Shown: positions 31,814 to 43,962 of the stretch, one piece after another
Layout of the letters: the number at the start of each line of letters is the position of its first letter
How positions within the stretch are numbered: the first letter of the stretch is position 1
Origin: Phytophthora colocasiae
Lineage: Eukaryota > Oomycota > Peronosporomycetes > Peronosporales > Peronosporaceae
Assembly (NCBI GenBank): GCA_018806915.1
Contig: JAGKQI010000098.1
Span: 1,860,001 to 1,924,000, forward strand
Length of the DNA stretch: 64,000 bases
Direction of reading: 5' to 3'
Program-made: the position numbers and the translations under genes
The notes under the pieces: model-generated
The model's input: only the letters and a program-made list of their open reading frames with translations
Databases searched by the model: none
What the model was told of the DNA's origin: nothing

Positions 31814-34800
31814 TTACATCATTCCAGCGTCAACTAGGCTCAACGAGCAGTGATGAGAGCAACCAGTTGGACAGACAGTCTCGTGTGCAAACCACTCCGT
31901 AAGGTGCTCCAAGTGACCACCATGCGCGCACACAGGACACCAAACGTAGAGACCTCGGACTGGCAGTTGGCTGTGAAACATGGGCAAAAGAAAGCGTATT
32001 AGAAGAGTCAACTTCACATACGACCAAAGCAGAACGTGTACCAAATGGAGCAAAGAGTAGCGGCATTGCTGCAACTTGCACACAGCGTGACTGGCATACT
32101 AAGTTCGCTGGGACCGGAGGATTCCAGAGGCTTGGAACATCTTGCACAATTGAAGTAAACACTTGTGGATTTCTGTAAAAAAAATATGATCAGTATCAGA
32201 TCAGAAATATGTTCGCGTGAAGAGTGTTCCGTACCATGTTCATCTGTCGAATAGATTGGTCTGAGCAATTAGCGACCAACTCGTTTGCCGTTGTGTAGAT
32301 TTGCAGCTGATGGAGTAGATCGATGTAGTGCATGTAAATATGTTGCAGCCACGCTTTCCCCATGACCTTCTCGACACTAGTGACTTTATTCACCACGACG
32401 GTAATGGCAACACACGACTGCAGATCGCCAATCTCCGTATAGTATTCTAGCAATTCCTTCAGCACATCGTCTCGTAAATGACCCAAATCGCCCATGACAG
32501 CACTTCCATTCATCATCGACGAGTTTCCACGAACACTTGTCATTCCAGAGGTTCCATTACGATCCCCACCGTCGCGTCCATTCTCGTTAGCATGCCTTCC
32601 TCTAGGGTCGTACGGATATGGGTCGAATCCTTCCATTGCTTGCGGGTTGACGTGGTCGAGTTGCTCCAGCAGCATCGTTGTCTCGCTTGCATTGTTGTGC
32701 CCATGATTCGCGTGGCTGTGACCATCATGCCCAAATTCGTCAATATCTTGCCGATCGTCACTTTGGTCGTCATTGTGACTGTCGCTACGTGATCGGTCTT
32801 GGCTCTCTTGGCCGAGTTCTCCATCCATCGGCATACCAACTTGACCATCTTCAGAGTCGAAGCCCTTAGTGTAGTGTTGATCCGCCTTTGATGAACTGTT
32901 TCCTCGCTGACCATGCTTGGACTTTGATGTATCTGCTTCCTCGTTCGCATAGAGAACCTCAAGGATGCGCCACATCTGACACAAGTGCGAGTTGCCAGTG
33001 ACAAAGGCTGCCAACGCGTTATGCGCACACATTTGAGCAAAAGTTACCCCTCCCTTAGGCACGACATCACCGTTGCACCCAGCTACGTTGGCGTTACTTT
33101 TGCTGACACGTCCACTTTCGGGGAAGAGCACGTAGTGCTTCGCCAAGAACCGGAACGTGTGTTCGTCAAAGCCGAAAGACTCCTTCAAGTACTGACCTTG
33201 CTCGAACTGTGCTCGCATGGCTTCCACTTGTTTTCCAGCTTGCACGTACTCAGTTTCATCGCCCAGAAAGATCTTCTCCAGCTGATCCGCATTATTCACG
33301 TTTTGCATCGTTACAAGCGCCACTAATGCACGAGGTATTACTGAACCAGACGTCATCGGGGTCACAGGCGACGCAGACAAGAGCGAAGCTGATACGTTCG
33401 ATACAGAAACGAAGTTTGCATCTGCTGGCCCATTTCCTCCTGGTTCGTTGTTACCTCCACCTTGTAGTCCATTAGGCTGAGAGGAAGACACAGGACCTGA
33501 ACCACGAGCGATTCCTCCCGAGCCGAGACTGCTTGCTGCATTGAGGCTGCTACTTCCTCCTGCCGATTTAAAGTTCGCTCCAATGGATGTCCCGTTGGAT
33601 AAACTTGTCAAGTTCGCACTGCTGCCACCTGCTCTGCTTAACCCCTTCGGCGGAAGGGGTGGTTGTTGGGATCCGCCTCCGAATGACCACGCTGTAGTGC
33701 GAGACGTCGACTGTTCTTGGCCTGAACCATTGGCATCTTCTGGGCTTCCAGTACTGCCGTGATATGGACTTAGTGATACCGCAAGTGGCCCATTCCCTTG
33801 TTTTCGATCACCATGGGTTGGTCCGAACGCTGGAGATGCGGATGACATGCCTGCAACCGTAAACAGCGAGCTGCCTAAACTGAAGTGGCGGTGAATCTTC
33901 AGGGATGCACATGACCGATCTAGACAAAAAAAAGCATAAATGTAGATGAATCTCATACCAAAACGTGTGAAAACATACCAATGTAGTCGTGTGAAAACCC
34001 GACTTGTCCCTTAGAGTTCAGGGCAAGAGCTGTTGTTGGTAGCGACTGGTGCGGCTTGAATGAGTCAGCGAGTGAATGCAACTTCAGAGTGCCATCCTTA
34101 GAGCAAGCTAACATGTGCTGCCAGTAGTCATGGCCTTCCCAATCTCCAGGAATCTCTGGCTGACCAAAATTCGGTGACACGGGGGTGTCCATCCACGAAA
34201 TGCCCGACGCAATGTCCGAGTGCCCTTTCATGGACGCAACCGGGATAAATGGACGCTTCGTATCCCAGACATGAATGCTGTTATCCATCAACGATGCACT
34301 CGTTGCGATATGAGTGACACATGTCGGCCTCCAAGCCACCCGGCCGACACTCGCAATCGTTTGGATCGTTTGCTTCGGTTGCCAAACATCACCCAATTCC
34401 CAAATCTTTACATAGCGATCTCGTCCACCGGAAGCTAAGACATTTGCGTCCGTCGGATGCCAGTCAATACTCAGTACCAATCCCTTGTGTGCTGTAAACT
34501 TGAGCTCAGGCTGAGAGTTCTTGCGCATATCCCACACCTGCACGATGCCGTTCTCAAATGCAGCAGCAAACTTGTTGGGGTGGAACGGACTTGCACGCAC
34601 ATCTCGTACACTCTCGGACTTTGGCTGGTAAGTCGACACCACTTTGCCTCCTCTTTTATCCTACTCAGAACAAGGATGTCAGTCTATAAACTGGGATAAT
34701 TTAATAGCCTCGTACCCAGAGCTTCACTGTTCCGTCCTGAGACCCACTGATCAGCACATTCCAGTCAGAAGTATGCCAGCAAATGCGATTCACAGCACGT

Positions 34801-35325
34801 CGATGCCCATTCAATACACGCTCTACATGATAAAAAGTCATCAGTTCACTCCGATCCTCCATCCAAAGTCCCTCCTTTTACCTTGAACATGTTTGTAGCC
34901 TTCTCTTTCCAAGTTCCAAATCACTACCGCGCCGTTAGTGGCTGCTGTAGCCAATAAATAGTCCGAATCTGATCACGAAACAGTGTCAACACAGACTGGA
35001 ACCCAATTCTCAACCACAAAGACGTACGCGGATGCCAGCGGATATCATTAGTACTGAAGTTTAGACTGGGCTTGCCCACCACGCGTAAGTTGCGCTTCTC
35101 CGTGAAGCCGGAAGCCTCCAACGCCACAACTTTTAGCACTAAATTACACAAAATAGCAACAAAATAAGTATCTAAAGCGACAGAACAAAAAGCCCATTCC
35201 AACTACAAACCATCCCTGCCGCCCACAGCAATAAGGCGGTTGTTTGGAGACGTAGACAGCGCGTTTAGTGGTCCGTTGAAGTCCATGGAGGCACGGACAC
35301 TCGCCACTGCACGCTGCTCCATCAT
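31814..35325 (-). CDS. WDR24: GATOR2 subunit WDR24 (WD40 plus RING/zinc-ribbon)
   Basis: Eight exons on the minus strand (35325-35211, 35138-35028, 34968-34882, 34822-34716, 34660-33979, 33919-32235, 32172-32042, 31970-31814) join in phase to 1024 aa. The N-terminal propeller reads LLATAATNGAVVIWNLEREG, NVLISGSQDGTVKLWDKRGG, FENGIVQVWDMRKNSQPE, VLASGGRDRYVKIWELGD. A 400-residue Ser/Gly/Asn-rich linker follows, then helices, then a C-terminal zinc domain: FNCARCSKPL, TLCASCSNAATLCSIC and VWCPVCAHGGHLEHL. This architecture is WDR24, part of the GATOR2 complex that links amino-acid supply to TORC1 at the lysosome or vacuole. All introns are GT-AG. The first ATG of a tandem pair is used. Confidence 0.92.
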
Positions 35326-35751
35326 GATCAAGTGCTAAACTGACAATGGACGCATTTTCAGCCAATCCGAGCGTTGAAGTTGGATTTGGATGCGGATTGG
35401 TAGAAAATTAGTAGCAATAGAAATTGTAGCCATCTCTTAGCTTCAACTTCATGTTACAGGTTCAAGTATTGTATCAATCGTCTCAACGGCATCTCGTTCT
35501 CTCTACTCAGCTGTCCATGAACTAGAACAGATACTTGGCAAATGGTTATTGCAGTTGCAGATACATTCTGCGGGCCTTTTTGAACCGCGGTGTTGGATTC
35601 AGTCAGCACAATGTCATTTGGTGGGAGAAAAGCCTTGGTATGCGAAGGAGCGCCAAAGATCGCAGGCTGTAGCGTACGAATGAAATTTCGAAGGAGAAGG
35701 GCGAACTACCGCAAGTAGCAGCTCGTACGCAGTCGCCAACTTTCCGTCGCA
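35326..35751. promoter_or_regulatory. Divergent intergenic region WDR24 / small cysteine protein
   Basis: A 426-bp gap between genes reading away from each other. No gene is supported in it. The frame antisense at 35603-35968 is a shadow of the following exons. Confidence 0.4.
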
Positions 35752-36292
35752 ATGGGAGTCTGCCAGAGCTCATGTGCCAATTCCAACAGCCTCGAGTTCT
35801 ACGACGCCTGGGGACACCAGGTTTGTTACATTGTGGTGAGACTGAAGCTGTTGTGTCTCTGTTGACGTTCAGTGTCGTTTGTTTCAGCCAATTCGACGTC
35901 CATACAAACCCAGCGGATATACCAGTTACCGTTCCAAGAACGACACGAAACTCTGGATGTGTGAACATGGCTGCTGCTCCATCCGCTGGAAACTCGACTA
36001 TGCTGGTGAGATAAAAAGAGTTAAATGCTTGTTGTGTGTGTGTGTTGCAACGTTAACGAACGTACTGTCCATTATAGAGTTCCAGAACTACTTCAAGTAC
36101 GTCGAGGTGTCGCCCTATGTGGTGCTGCAGGACAAGACGCAGCAGTGTGACTGCGTCATGTGTCGTGGCATGGCAGACGCCTCTCCTCCACAGAGGAGAT
36201 GGAAGGGTTCGTTCGTGATGAAGAAAGACAGCAACTCGACGACGGACGGATCGCTCACAGACGACGAGCCTGAGAGACCAGATAGTCCGTGA
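35752..36292 (+). CDS. Small putatively N-myristoylated cysteine-containing protein
   Basis: Three exons (35752-35820, 35888-36005, 36078-36292; introns of 67 and 72 bp, GT-AG) join in phase to 133 aa. The N-terminus MGVCQSSCANSN fits the N-myristoylation pattern (Gly2, Ser near position 6) with Cys4 and Cys8 available for palmitoylation. The middle has RRPYKPSGYTSYRSKNDTK and two cysteine clusters, CEHGCCSIRW and QCDCVMCRGM. The tail is acidic and Ser/Thr-rich (TDGSLTDDEPERPDSP). I do not recognise the family. A membrane-tethered regulatory protein is the simplest reading of the N-terminus; this is inference. Confidence 0.7.
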
Positions 36293-37022
36293 CAACCGAC
36301 ACACTAGTGATACTGTATTTTTTAGCGCGTCCTTACTCCAATCCCACTCAACTCTTGTAACTTTCGTTGTCCTGGTTAGCTTCGACTCAAGAAGAGTTAG
36401 GCTTAGGAATCTTTTTAGTTGAGAATCTCTACTACTGTAGAGCTGGCAACCATCGACAGCTTCACAGATTCGGAGCGGTAGTTCTTGACACGTTGCGTGG
36501 AATATCGAACGCGTACATCAACGGCGTATCATGAAGCGACGTCTGAAGTTTGCGACGTGGCTTTCGTTGAGAGTGACACGTTGCCTTGTGCTCAAGACGG
36601 CGTGGTGACGGAAGCGTCCCTTTAGCTGTTACCAGTCGTAACTTACCACTAGCTACCACGTGACTCACCTTGACATCGATCAGGATCCCAACGGCACCTT
36701 CATATCTTCATATCCAGTCCTCGAATCTCACTGCCACCTGCCTGTCATCACTTCCAAACACCACGGATCACCACTTAATAGTCCTCGTAACAGCGGCGAA
36801 TAAATATATTGACGCGCCGCTAACTCGACATCTACGCCGCCCGCCTAACCAACGAGCTGACTTCGACGTCAATTGTCCACCTGAATCCCTCACTTTCTGC
36901 CATCGAAAATGCCCTCGTCTTCTCGTCTTCTCGTTCCCCTCTTGCCCGCCGTGATCCGATATGTATATCAAAAGCTCCATAGCACACGCACCAAATGTCC
37001 ACAGATAGGCTACAGACGCCAC
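36293..37022. other. Convergent intergenic region, 730 bp
   Basis: No gene is supported. Short overlapping frames on both strands between 36670 and 37026 show no domain. The region lies between the 3' ends of a plus-strand and a minus-strand gene. Confidence 0.45.
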
Positions 37023-38618
37023 TCACACCGACACGGAACGCGCGAGTACAGCCACTTGCTCCTGCAATCGGGTCTCCATCTGCGCATGGGCAGTCTCCGC
37101 AGCTTCCTGGTCCTTAGTCAGCTTGGCTTGCCACTTCTCAATGCCCTCCAGCTTCTGAATCACCAGTCGCTGCAACAAAATGAGGACGTTCTCCGCCGCA
37201 TGCAGGTTGCGCATCCCTTCGATCGAGAGCGCACTGTGCGGGTCGTAGTGAGTTCTCGAGCGACGAGCAAAGTCTGACACTGGCTGCGGGAACTTCGGCG
37301 GCCGTACATGCGTCAGTTCAGAGGCGAAGGCCTCGTACTTGCGTCGCGCTTCCGGCTGGATCACGTGGCACGCCTGTTCAATAAGATGTCCAGCTTCGAC
37401 GGCCAAAGGATAGGAGCTAACCGCGAATTCACGGATGCTGCCAGAATAATTCGGCGACACAACTGCCGCCAGCGCCACACGCAGCAAATGCAGAGCCTTG
37501 CGGTACATCTCCTCCACACGGTCGGCTTGCTTCTTGACACTTGCCACGGCCTTGATCTCGCTGGAAAAGCTCGCGATACGCGCGTGCAGATCCAACACAG
37601 CAGGCATGTCCACAGTCTGGAACAGGTTATTCAAGATATCCTCCTTCTCTCGCTCAAGCATCAGCAGTTCTTCCTGTGCGTCCTCCCAGCCCGAACTCAT
37701 CCTCATCGTGGGTATAGGTCCGCTGCTCTCACTGCCACTGATATCGCGCGTCTCGTTCAAGCTGCTCAGACCGGTCACACTCATGTTGAAGACACTGTTA
37801 CAAGTGTTAGCGAAGCTGCTGCTATAGTTATTGTTATTGTTGCTCGGTCCTGCTCCGTGCACGTTGCTCACGTTTACAACGGCCGTACCGCTCTGCGTGA
37901 TGGTACCAAGCGTCGTAGCGGACATGGCAGTGCTCTGTCGCTCAAGTCTCTGCAGCTCCTCGTCCACAAGCACCGACTCACTGAGCTTCTCGCAAAGCTT
38001 GGAGCGCAACTTGGCCATTTTGGCAGCTTTGTTGATTGTGAAGACGCGACGGAAGCCGCCACGTTCCTGCTTCTCCATCTTGTCCAGCAGCTCCTTTTGT
38101 GCGTGGATCATCTGTGCCGAACTCTTCTTAGCCTGACGTAGTTCACTCTTAACCTGCGTAGCGTTGGCGTCGCCTGCACCTGCGAACTGCGGATCCATCT
38201 GCGACGCGCGCACAATTCGTTCGATCTCTTGGTTCACCTGCTCGTACTTGTGCAGCAGACGGCGGTCCAGCACCACGTCGCTCGAGAGCGTGGGCGGCAG
38301 CGACGACCGCATCTGGTTGTCCGTCTCGGCGCGTCGCCGTCCACCGACGCGCGCACTAGCCACGCGGCCCGAGCCGCTGACGGACGCCGAGCTGTGCAGA
38401 TGTGTCTCGCTCAGAGACTTGCTGCTAGTGGGCGCGGGCGTAGAGCTGCTCTGGTTACTGCTGAGGCGCTGCAGATGCACAGCCGAACCGTTAGACACTT
38501 GCGCCGGGGCGGGTTTGGCCGCGCCGGTCGCATCGCTGGAGCTCGCCGGGTTGGAGGCGCTGGAGGACGCCGCGCTTGCCTTGGCATTGCCGTCTTCGCC
38601 TACGGGTCGCGTGCCCAT
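37023..38618 (-). CDS. Coiled-coil protein of unknown function
   Basis: An intronless gene of 531 aa from the first ATG at 38618 (the frame is open to 38666 but only through a GTG). Residues 1-110 are Ala/Ser-rich and low complexity. Helical, charged segments follow (LLHKYEQVNQEIERIV, LLDKMEKQERGGFRRVFTI, ELLMLEREKEDILNNLFQT). A conserved-looking domain lies at about 340-450: KQADRVEEMYRKALHLLRVA, SYPLAVEAGHLIEQACHVI, PEARRKYEAFASEL. The C-terminus is another coiled coil. I do not recognise a named family. It could be a cytoskeletal or trafficking scaffold; this is a guess. Confidence 0.75.
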   Translation of the reverse strand: MGTRPVGEDGNAKASAASSSASNPASSSDATGAAKPAPAQVSNGSAVHLQRLSSNQSSSTPAPTSSKSLSETHLHSSASVSGSGRVASARVGGRRRAETDNQMRSSLPPTLSSDVVLDRRLLHKYEQVNQEIERIVRASQMDPQFAGAGDANATQVKSELRQAKKSSAQMIHAQKELLDKMEKQERGGFRRVFTINKAAKMAKLRSKLCEKLSESVLVDEELQRLERQSTAMSATTLGTITQSGTAVVNVSNVHGAGPSNNNNNYSSSFANTCNSVFNMSVTGLSSLNETRDISGSESSGPIPTMRMSSGWEDAQEELLMLEREKEDILNNLFQTVDMPAVLDLHARIASFSSEIKAVASVKKQADRVEEMYRKALHLLRVALAAVVSPNYSGSIREFAVSSYPLAVEAGHLIEQACHVIQPEARRKYEAFASELTHVRPPKFPQPVSDFARRSRTHYDPHSALSIEGMRNLHAAENVLILLQRLVIQKLEGIEKWQAKLTKDQEAAETAHAQMETRLQEQVAVLARSVSV

Positions 38619-39480
38619 TGCTGCCGAGTGTGCGAGTGTTACTGGCTCGAGCGGAGGAGAGAGCACCGACCGTCTTCTTGTGACGTGCTGGTCGCACGCT
38701 TGCTGCTGTCGTGGGAAACAGAATGCAAGCAGGGAAGGGCCGGAATGGTGTAATGCAGAGTGTATACGTCATGGCATACGTTTATCAAGAGAAGGATTTG
38801 GTATAGTGAAGTGCGATTTAGTCCCGAGTAAGAATTGCGATGTAAAGAGATGTATAGTTTACACTTGATTTTGGTAAAGTGTGAAGAGGACTATACGGAC
38901 TAATTCGAGATGATGGAAAATAGGCGGTTAGGTGCGTGTTCATTTCCGGATATATATTTGTATAGTGTCATGGCCCGTCTACTTCCGACTTGACTCGCTC
39001 TTTCAGGCTTGGAAAAGAGTGCAACCACGACGTCGATTCATGCACAAACTAACCTTTATAGGATAGCCTAAAGTCTTTTCGCCGGCGCCGTTGTCGCTCG
39101 CTTCAGCACGTGGAGCATCAACTCTGAACAAGGCCACGACGATGGCAACCCTGAACTTCAGGCATGAAGCTTCAGTAACGTTAGCTTCAACCTGCGATGT
39201 TGTGGAGGACTGTTCGCTCGATTACGGCAGTTGCGGATTTTGATGAGCCGCAATGCAAAGTTGTCGGACGATGTTCGTACCACCGAATCTAGATGGACAT
39301 CATTTGACGTCTGACGGTAAGTATGTACTGACTTTGACAATCCAGAAACAGCTGTAAGTTTCATTACCCATTAACTAGGGTAAATTTATTTTATCTTCGG
39401 TTTGGTGTGGTGCAAAATACACCACTGAGCATCAATCTTTCAATGTCAATTCTAAATTTGGAAACTTTTCGACTTAAGGA
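38619..39480. other. Spacer left of the MULE element
   Basis: No gene is supported in this 860-bp stretch, which contains the promoter of the coiled-coil gene and A/T-rich flank of the transposon. From about 39395 the motif TTCGGT begins to appear. Confidence 0.45.
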
Positions 39481-39595
39481 TTTTCATCCATCATCAAATT
39501 GAATCGGTAAATTCGGTGTCTACGTTCGGTGCTACCGAAATCGTGGTTCGGTGATACCAAATTTACACCGAATGTCCACCGAATTTATTTTGGCA

Positions 39596-42500
39596 TTATT
39601 TGGCTGCAGCCGTTGTAGTGACGAAATTGATAGTCTTGTAGAGATACCGCATGCGCAAATACGGTAGCAGGTTGTACATGCAGTCGTCCCACGACGCGTT
39701 AGCTAGAAGCATCTCCAGAATTGCGATACACCATAAGCCACATGAGCTGCCATCCTGCTGTTTGCACGAATCGACCATTACGTAGATCAACTTGTCCTCG
39801 AGGCCGAGTAGCGTCTCGATAACTCTTCGAACACTTCTTTCAATAGTCAGGTAGCACCTCTGTGACTGGAGTGGGTCGAACATGTAGCAAGTAGCCATCC
39901 CCGTTTCGATGTCAACGTTCCTGTCGACTAAGAATGCGACCCAGTGAGCGCCAACATTGAAGACGGACATAACTCGAGTATTCTTTGGGTCAGCAGATCC
40001 AAATCCTGCCGCTATGCGCAATTGCTGGTCGCGTTCCATAAAGTCTTTGAATGACGGGCTGATAATACCCACATTGGGGTATTCCTCGCGTAGAACCATG
40101 AGAGACACTAGAATAGAGGTAGTGTGTAGCCACAGGTTCTCCCGAAAGTCAAGAAGTTGATATCCACTCACAATTTCACCCGGGATGTTGTTCACACTAA
40201 GATTTAGCAACTCCACGTTGGTGATGTGCTCGTCCTGTACATCAAATAATCCTTAGTTAAGAATTGACAATATAGTTTAAGCAACACTCACCTTTGTCAC
40301 ATTGCATGTGTCTCCAAATGGTCCCCGGATATCCGAAATCCTCCATTCAACTCCTTCGATCCAGCTAGTGGTTCTCTTAACCAAATCGAAACAACTGCGA
40401 GCTTCTAGTAGTGAAATCATTGCGTCCAATTGATCAAATGTCGCGCTTCCGTAGCCGTTCCAATGCGCAATAAGGTCAATGTCGTCTTTCCGTTTGATAG
40501 CTTCTATCGCCTCCACAAGCTTCGGCTGCTGTGGAATACTACTTATTGTAGGAGTAACATGGCCAGCAGAGCGAGGTCTGATCTCTAGCGTCTCATTAAC
40601 CTCCACACTCTGGAATCTCACAAGCATCCACTATAGCTTTGCTCCACGCACACTGTACGAGCCGTTCAGCAGGACAGCAATCTCTTCAAATGATACTTGT
40701 CTCCATACTTTGCCTCCTCGGCACTCAGCCGCCAATTCAAGCGCAAGCTCTCGATCTTTCTTTGCCTGAGCCTGTTTCCGCTGTGCCTTAGTCATGCCAT
40801 TGATCAGTGGGCGTTCCGTGAATTTCCAGGTAACCGCCTTTGCAGCTTCGTTCAAATCGGCTGGCTTTGGTGTAGGTTCGGTTGGATTCGGTGCAGATTC
40901 GGTAGGATTCGGTGCTGATTCGGTACACTCTGGCACGGCTTCTGTATCGGGTAGAGGCTCTGGTTCCATTTCCTTGACTGGTTCCTCAACACCTTGAGCT
41001 GCTGCAGAGATCACTGCCCCCAAGTACAGCACCGCCTTCTTCACTAGTAAGGTCGGGTGCCTCTAACGGAATGTATTGTGGCGAGGTGTGCTCAGCAAAC
41101 GACATCTGGGACAGCGTCACACCTCCAACGGAAGATACCTGGGATAGACCTGGAAACTCAGGTGCAGTTTCATGAGCGAAGTCCACCACGCGACCAGAGT
41201 GTAGTGCTTCATAGAAGGCTTCCAACCAATTTAACGCCACCTTGAACGTGGGCGTCGACTGGAGAGCCATACGGTCAACGATCTTCTCCGCCATAGCCTT
41301 TGCTTCACAGTACATCAGACCACTTGACAGCGTCTTCTTCTTTTGGCAGTGAAGGACACACACCTTGCTTCAATCCACCACAAGGAATATCGCCGTTGCC
41401 GATGTCATTCTCAGAACTGTGAACTATCCACCGCGTAGCAATGTACCGAAGAGGGGGGACCACCGTCTCAAAATGACAAGTATTTCTGATGTACAAAACG
41501 TGTCGACACGGCAGTAGGCACGTCTTCATAAAGATACAGTCGCAACAACTAGACTGTAAAGCAAAATCAAAGCGTTAGATCATCATACCGAAAATTTACC
41601 GAATCACCAAAATCTTCACCGAACAGCAACGTACCCTAGTGTTCACCACGTACTCCGCCCCAGATCGAGGACTGGTAACTACTGCTCTCTCAGAATCACC
41701 CAGTTCCACCAGGTACTCTGCGTCAACTCCAGTGGCTAACTCATGCTGCTTTGATACCAAATCGAAGGCAAACGAACTCAGTTGAAGTCCAAGCAGGGAC
41801 AGCTCCGGATCTTCTGAAGCTCGCGCCGGGCGACTGCCAACCTTGTGGTATTCAGTCAGGTACTGTTCTTCCGCGTATTTTTGTAGTGTTATCAGAGTCG
41901 ATAGCAGCTGATCAATAGAGAATGAGCCGTCGATCACGTCCTTAATCTTGCCCCATTTCGACTCGATCCGATTGTTCGTATTATTCGTGAGGTGAGGAAC
42001 ATTGCCTCTCTTGTAGGAGACCCACTCGTCCTTGGATTTATCCCAGTTCTCGACAAAGTTTAGATACAACTCGTGCGCTGGATCATCACCCAACGTGTGC
42101 AGCAGGGCCCCCTTTGCATCTTCGTATTGATCCGCACTCTCAGCATACACCAGTAACCGCATGAGAGCCTTCACTTCCTTCTTAACGCTTTTTGCAAGAC
42201 GAGCTGCTAACTTTTGAGCCAGGTAATCACATGCCATTGACAAAGTAGCTGTCTTGCTCTGCGGTAAAGTCTCTGCCAAAACCGCTTTTTCGTGAAACGC
42301 CTTGTCTGTCATCACCACTTCAATTTTGGACCAGTCTGGATTGTTCGCCTTGAAGATTTCCATGACTTGACGAAGATTCACTTTATGTTCACTTTCAACA
42401 AGAGCATGATGCACGTATTGGCCCTTGCCGAAGACATCATGCACGACGAAACTAAACAGTTTGTAGCGATTCGAATTCGTGTTGTGTGTAGAATCCACCA

Positions 42501-43962
42501 TAATGATCTCCGGAAACGCCTTAAATAGCCGCTTCATTCTTGCCGACTGGAACGTAGCTATACGGGCGAAGTCGCTGTCCTCGTCGATCTTTATCTCAGC
42601 AGAATTCCCTCTGTCTTGCCGGCAAAATTCTTCCAAAACTGCAAATGCACGTTGAGCATCATTCAATTCTCCCTGGCTCTCGATCTTTAATCTCTGAACC
42701 ATGTTGTGCACGTCGCGCAAGATTGTCTTCTTCCCTGAAAACACAACCAAAACATAGCCACCGAATGGTTACCGAAATTAGTTAGGACACCGAAATTCCA
42801 CCGAATTCGTAGTAAGGTGTACCTGTTCTTTGCCGGAGATACTGAAGAATCCCTCGCACACTCGCGCCAGCTTTATGCAGTACTGCGACGTCATGTTTCA
42901 GGTGGGGTTCCTGCACAACCCTGTTTTCCGCATAATTTTCCCATCCAATCTTGTTCAAGGAATGGTTGTGGACCCCAGAGGCATTGGCGCGTAGTGACCA
43001 CTTTCCACTGATCGACTGGACTACACACACGTTTACCCTGGCCTTGCACTTCGTATCACGAACCTGGTTATGAATCCGCTTCCCTCCTCCCTTCGGTTCG
43101 TAGGGTTGTCCATGTGTGCATACCAATGTCTTTGCGTAAGTCTCCCATTCTTCTGGAATCAGGACAACTTCGCGACGGGCCCTCTTTCTAGCGTTTTCCC
43201 TGGCTTTGCTTGCCCGTAGAATTTGCTTGTTGCGAAGGGAAACTGAAGTGCTTGTACGCTTCGAAAACTGCTGATATGTCCGTCGCTGGAACGCATCGAA
43301 AGCTTCATGGAACTCTTCCCACGAATCGAATCGGGTCTCGAAATCATAAAGCCAAACCGGACCACTAGCTCGAACGCCAAGATCAATCTTTCGGTGTAAT
43401 TTCGGTGTTTGGTGCGGGTTCGGTCGTTCGGTAGATACATCATCGCCTGCTTCATCTTCGTCCATCCGGGCAGCGCTATTAGCAGCTTCACCAAGTGACT
43501 TGTCTTCGAGTCAGAACCTGCGTAGCTTGAGGAATTTCCACTCGCAATCACTTCGGTCTGTTCCCGTCGTCCGAGCTGGAATCCGATTCGATTCCGAAAT
43601 GTATCGCGTAGCGTTTTTCTTTCCAACTGATCACGTTTACGACTGTCGCTTGCGTCCGCTTCACTCGCTTCACCATCCGAACGTCTTAGCATCGCAGCTG
43701 CGCTGCGAGTCAGCTTACGCCGGCCTTCCTCCACCAGACGAATCGCTTGGTTGTCTAGCCGACCTTGCGCAATCCTCTCTGCTTCACGTGCTTCGATAGT
43801 CCCTCGAGGCTCGTCAGGTGGCTTCGCTGCGATACTGACATCAGGATGGACATCGTTGCGTTGGTCCTCACGAAGTCGCGGTTTCTCCAGCGCAGCAGCA
43901 TTGCGCTGAGTGGGTGACACGGCCTCGACCTCTCCAAACGATCCCTGTGGTGTAATAGACAT
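39596..43962 (-). pseudogene. MULE transposase (FAR1, DDE, SWIM) with C-terminal Ulp1 cysteine protease, interrupted
   Basis: Minus-strand pieces in order: a charged N-terminal frame (from 43962); a FAR1-type zinc domain (LVCTHGQPYEPKGGG, CKARVNVCVVQ, ANASGVHNHSL); after an intron (42825-42738) the DDE transposase with IIMVDSTHNTNSNRYKLFSF and VVMTDKAFHEKAVL; after a second intron (41625-41530) a SWIM finger CDCIFMKTCLLPCRHVL; a Pro/Thr/Glu repeat (SAPNPTES); and, after a third intron near 40290-40230, a Ulp1 domain with His in GAHWVAFLV, Asp in CYMFDPLQ and Cys in QQDGSSCGLWCI. All catalytic residues look intact. A TAG at 40631-40633 splits two frames in the same phase, and frame changes near 43470 and 41010 are unresolved. 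The copy is probably inactive as a full fusion unless read through or spliced differently. Confidence 0.7.
40868..40935 (-). repeat. Short coding repeat built on ACCGAA
   Basis: Five copies of ACCGAA (minus sense), 9 to 12 bp apart, encode Thr-Glu in a repeated S-A-P-N-P-T-E motif within the MULE protein. The array lies in the linker between SWIM and Ulp1 domains. Confidence 0.7.

Noticed and set aside
37308..38868. Long plus-strand frames opposite the coiled-coil gene
   Set aside because: No domain; composition (His, Arg, Leu rich) fits antisense of the minus-strand gene.
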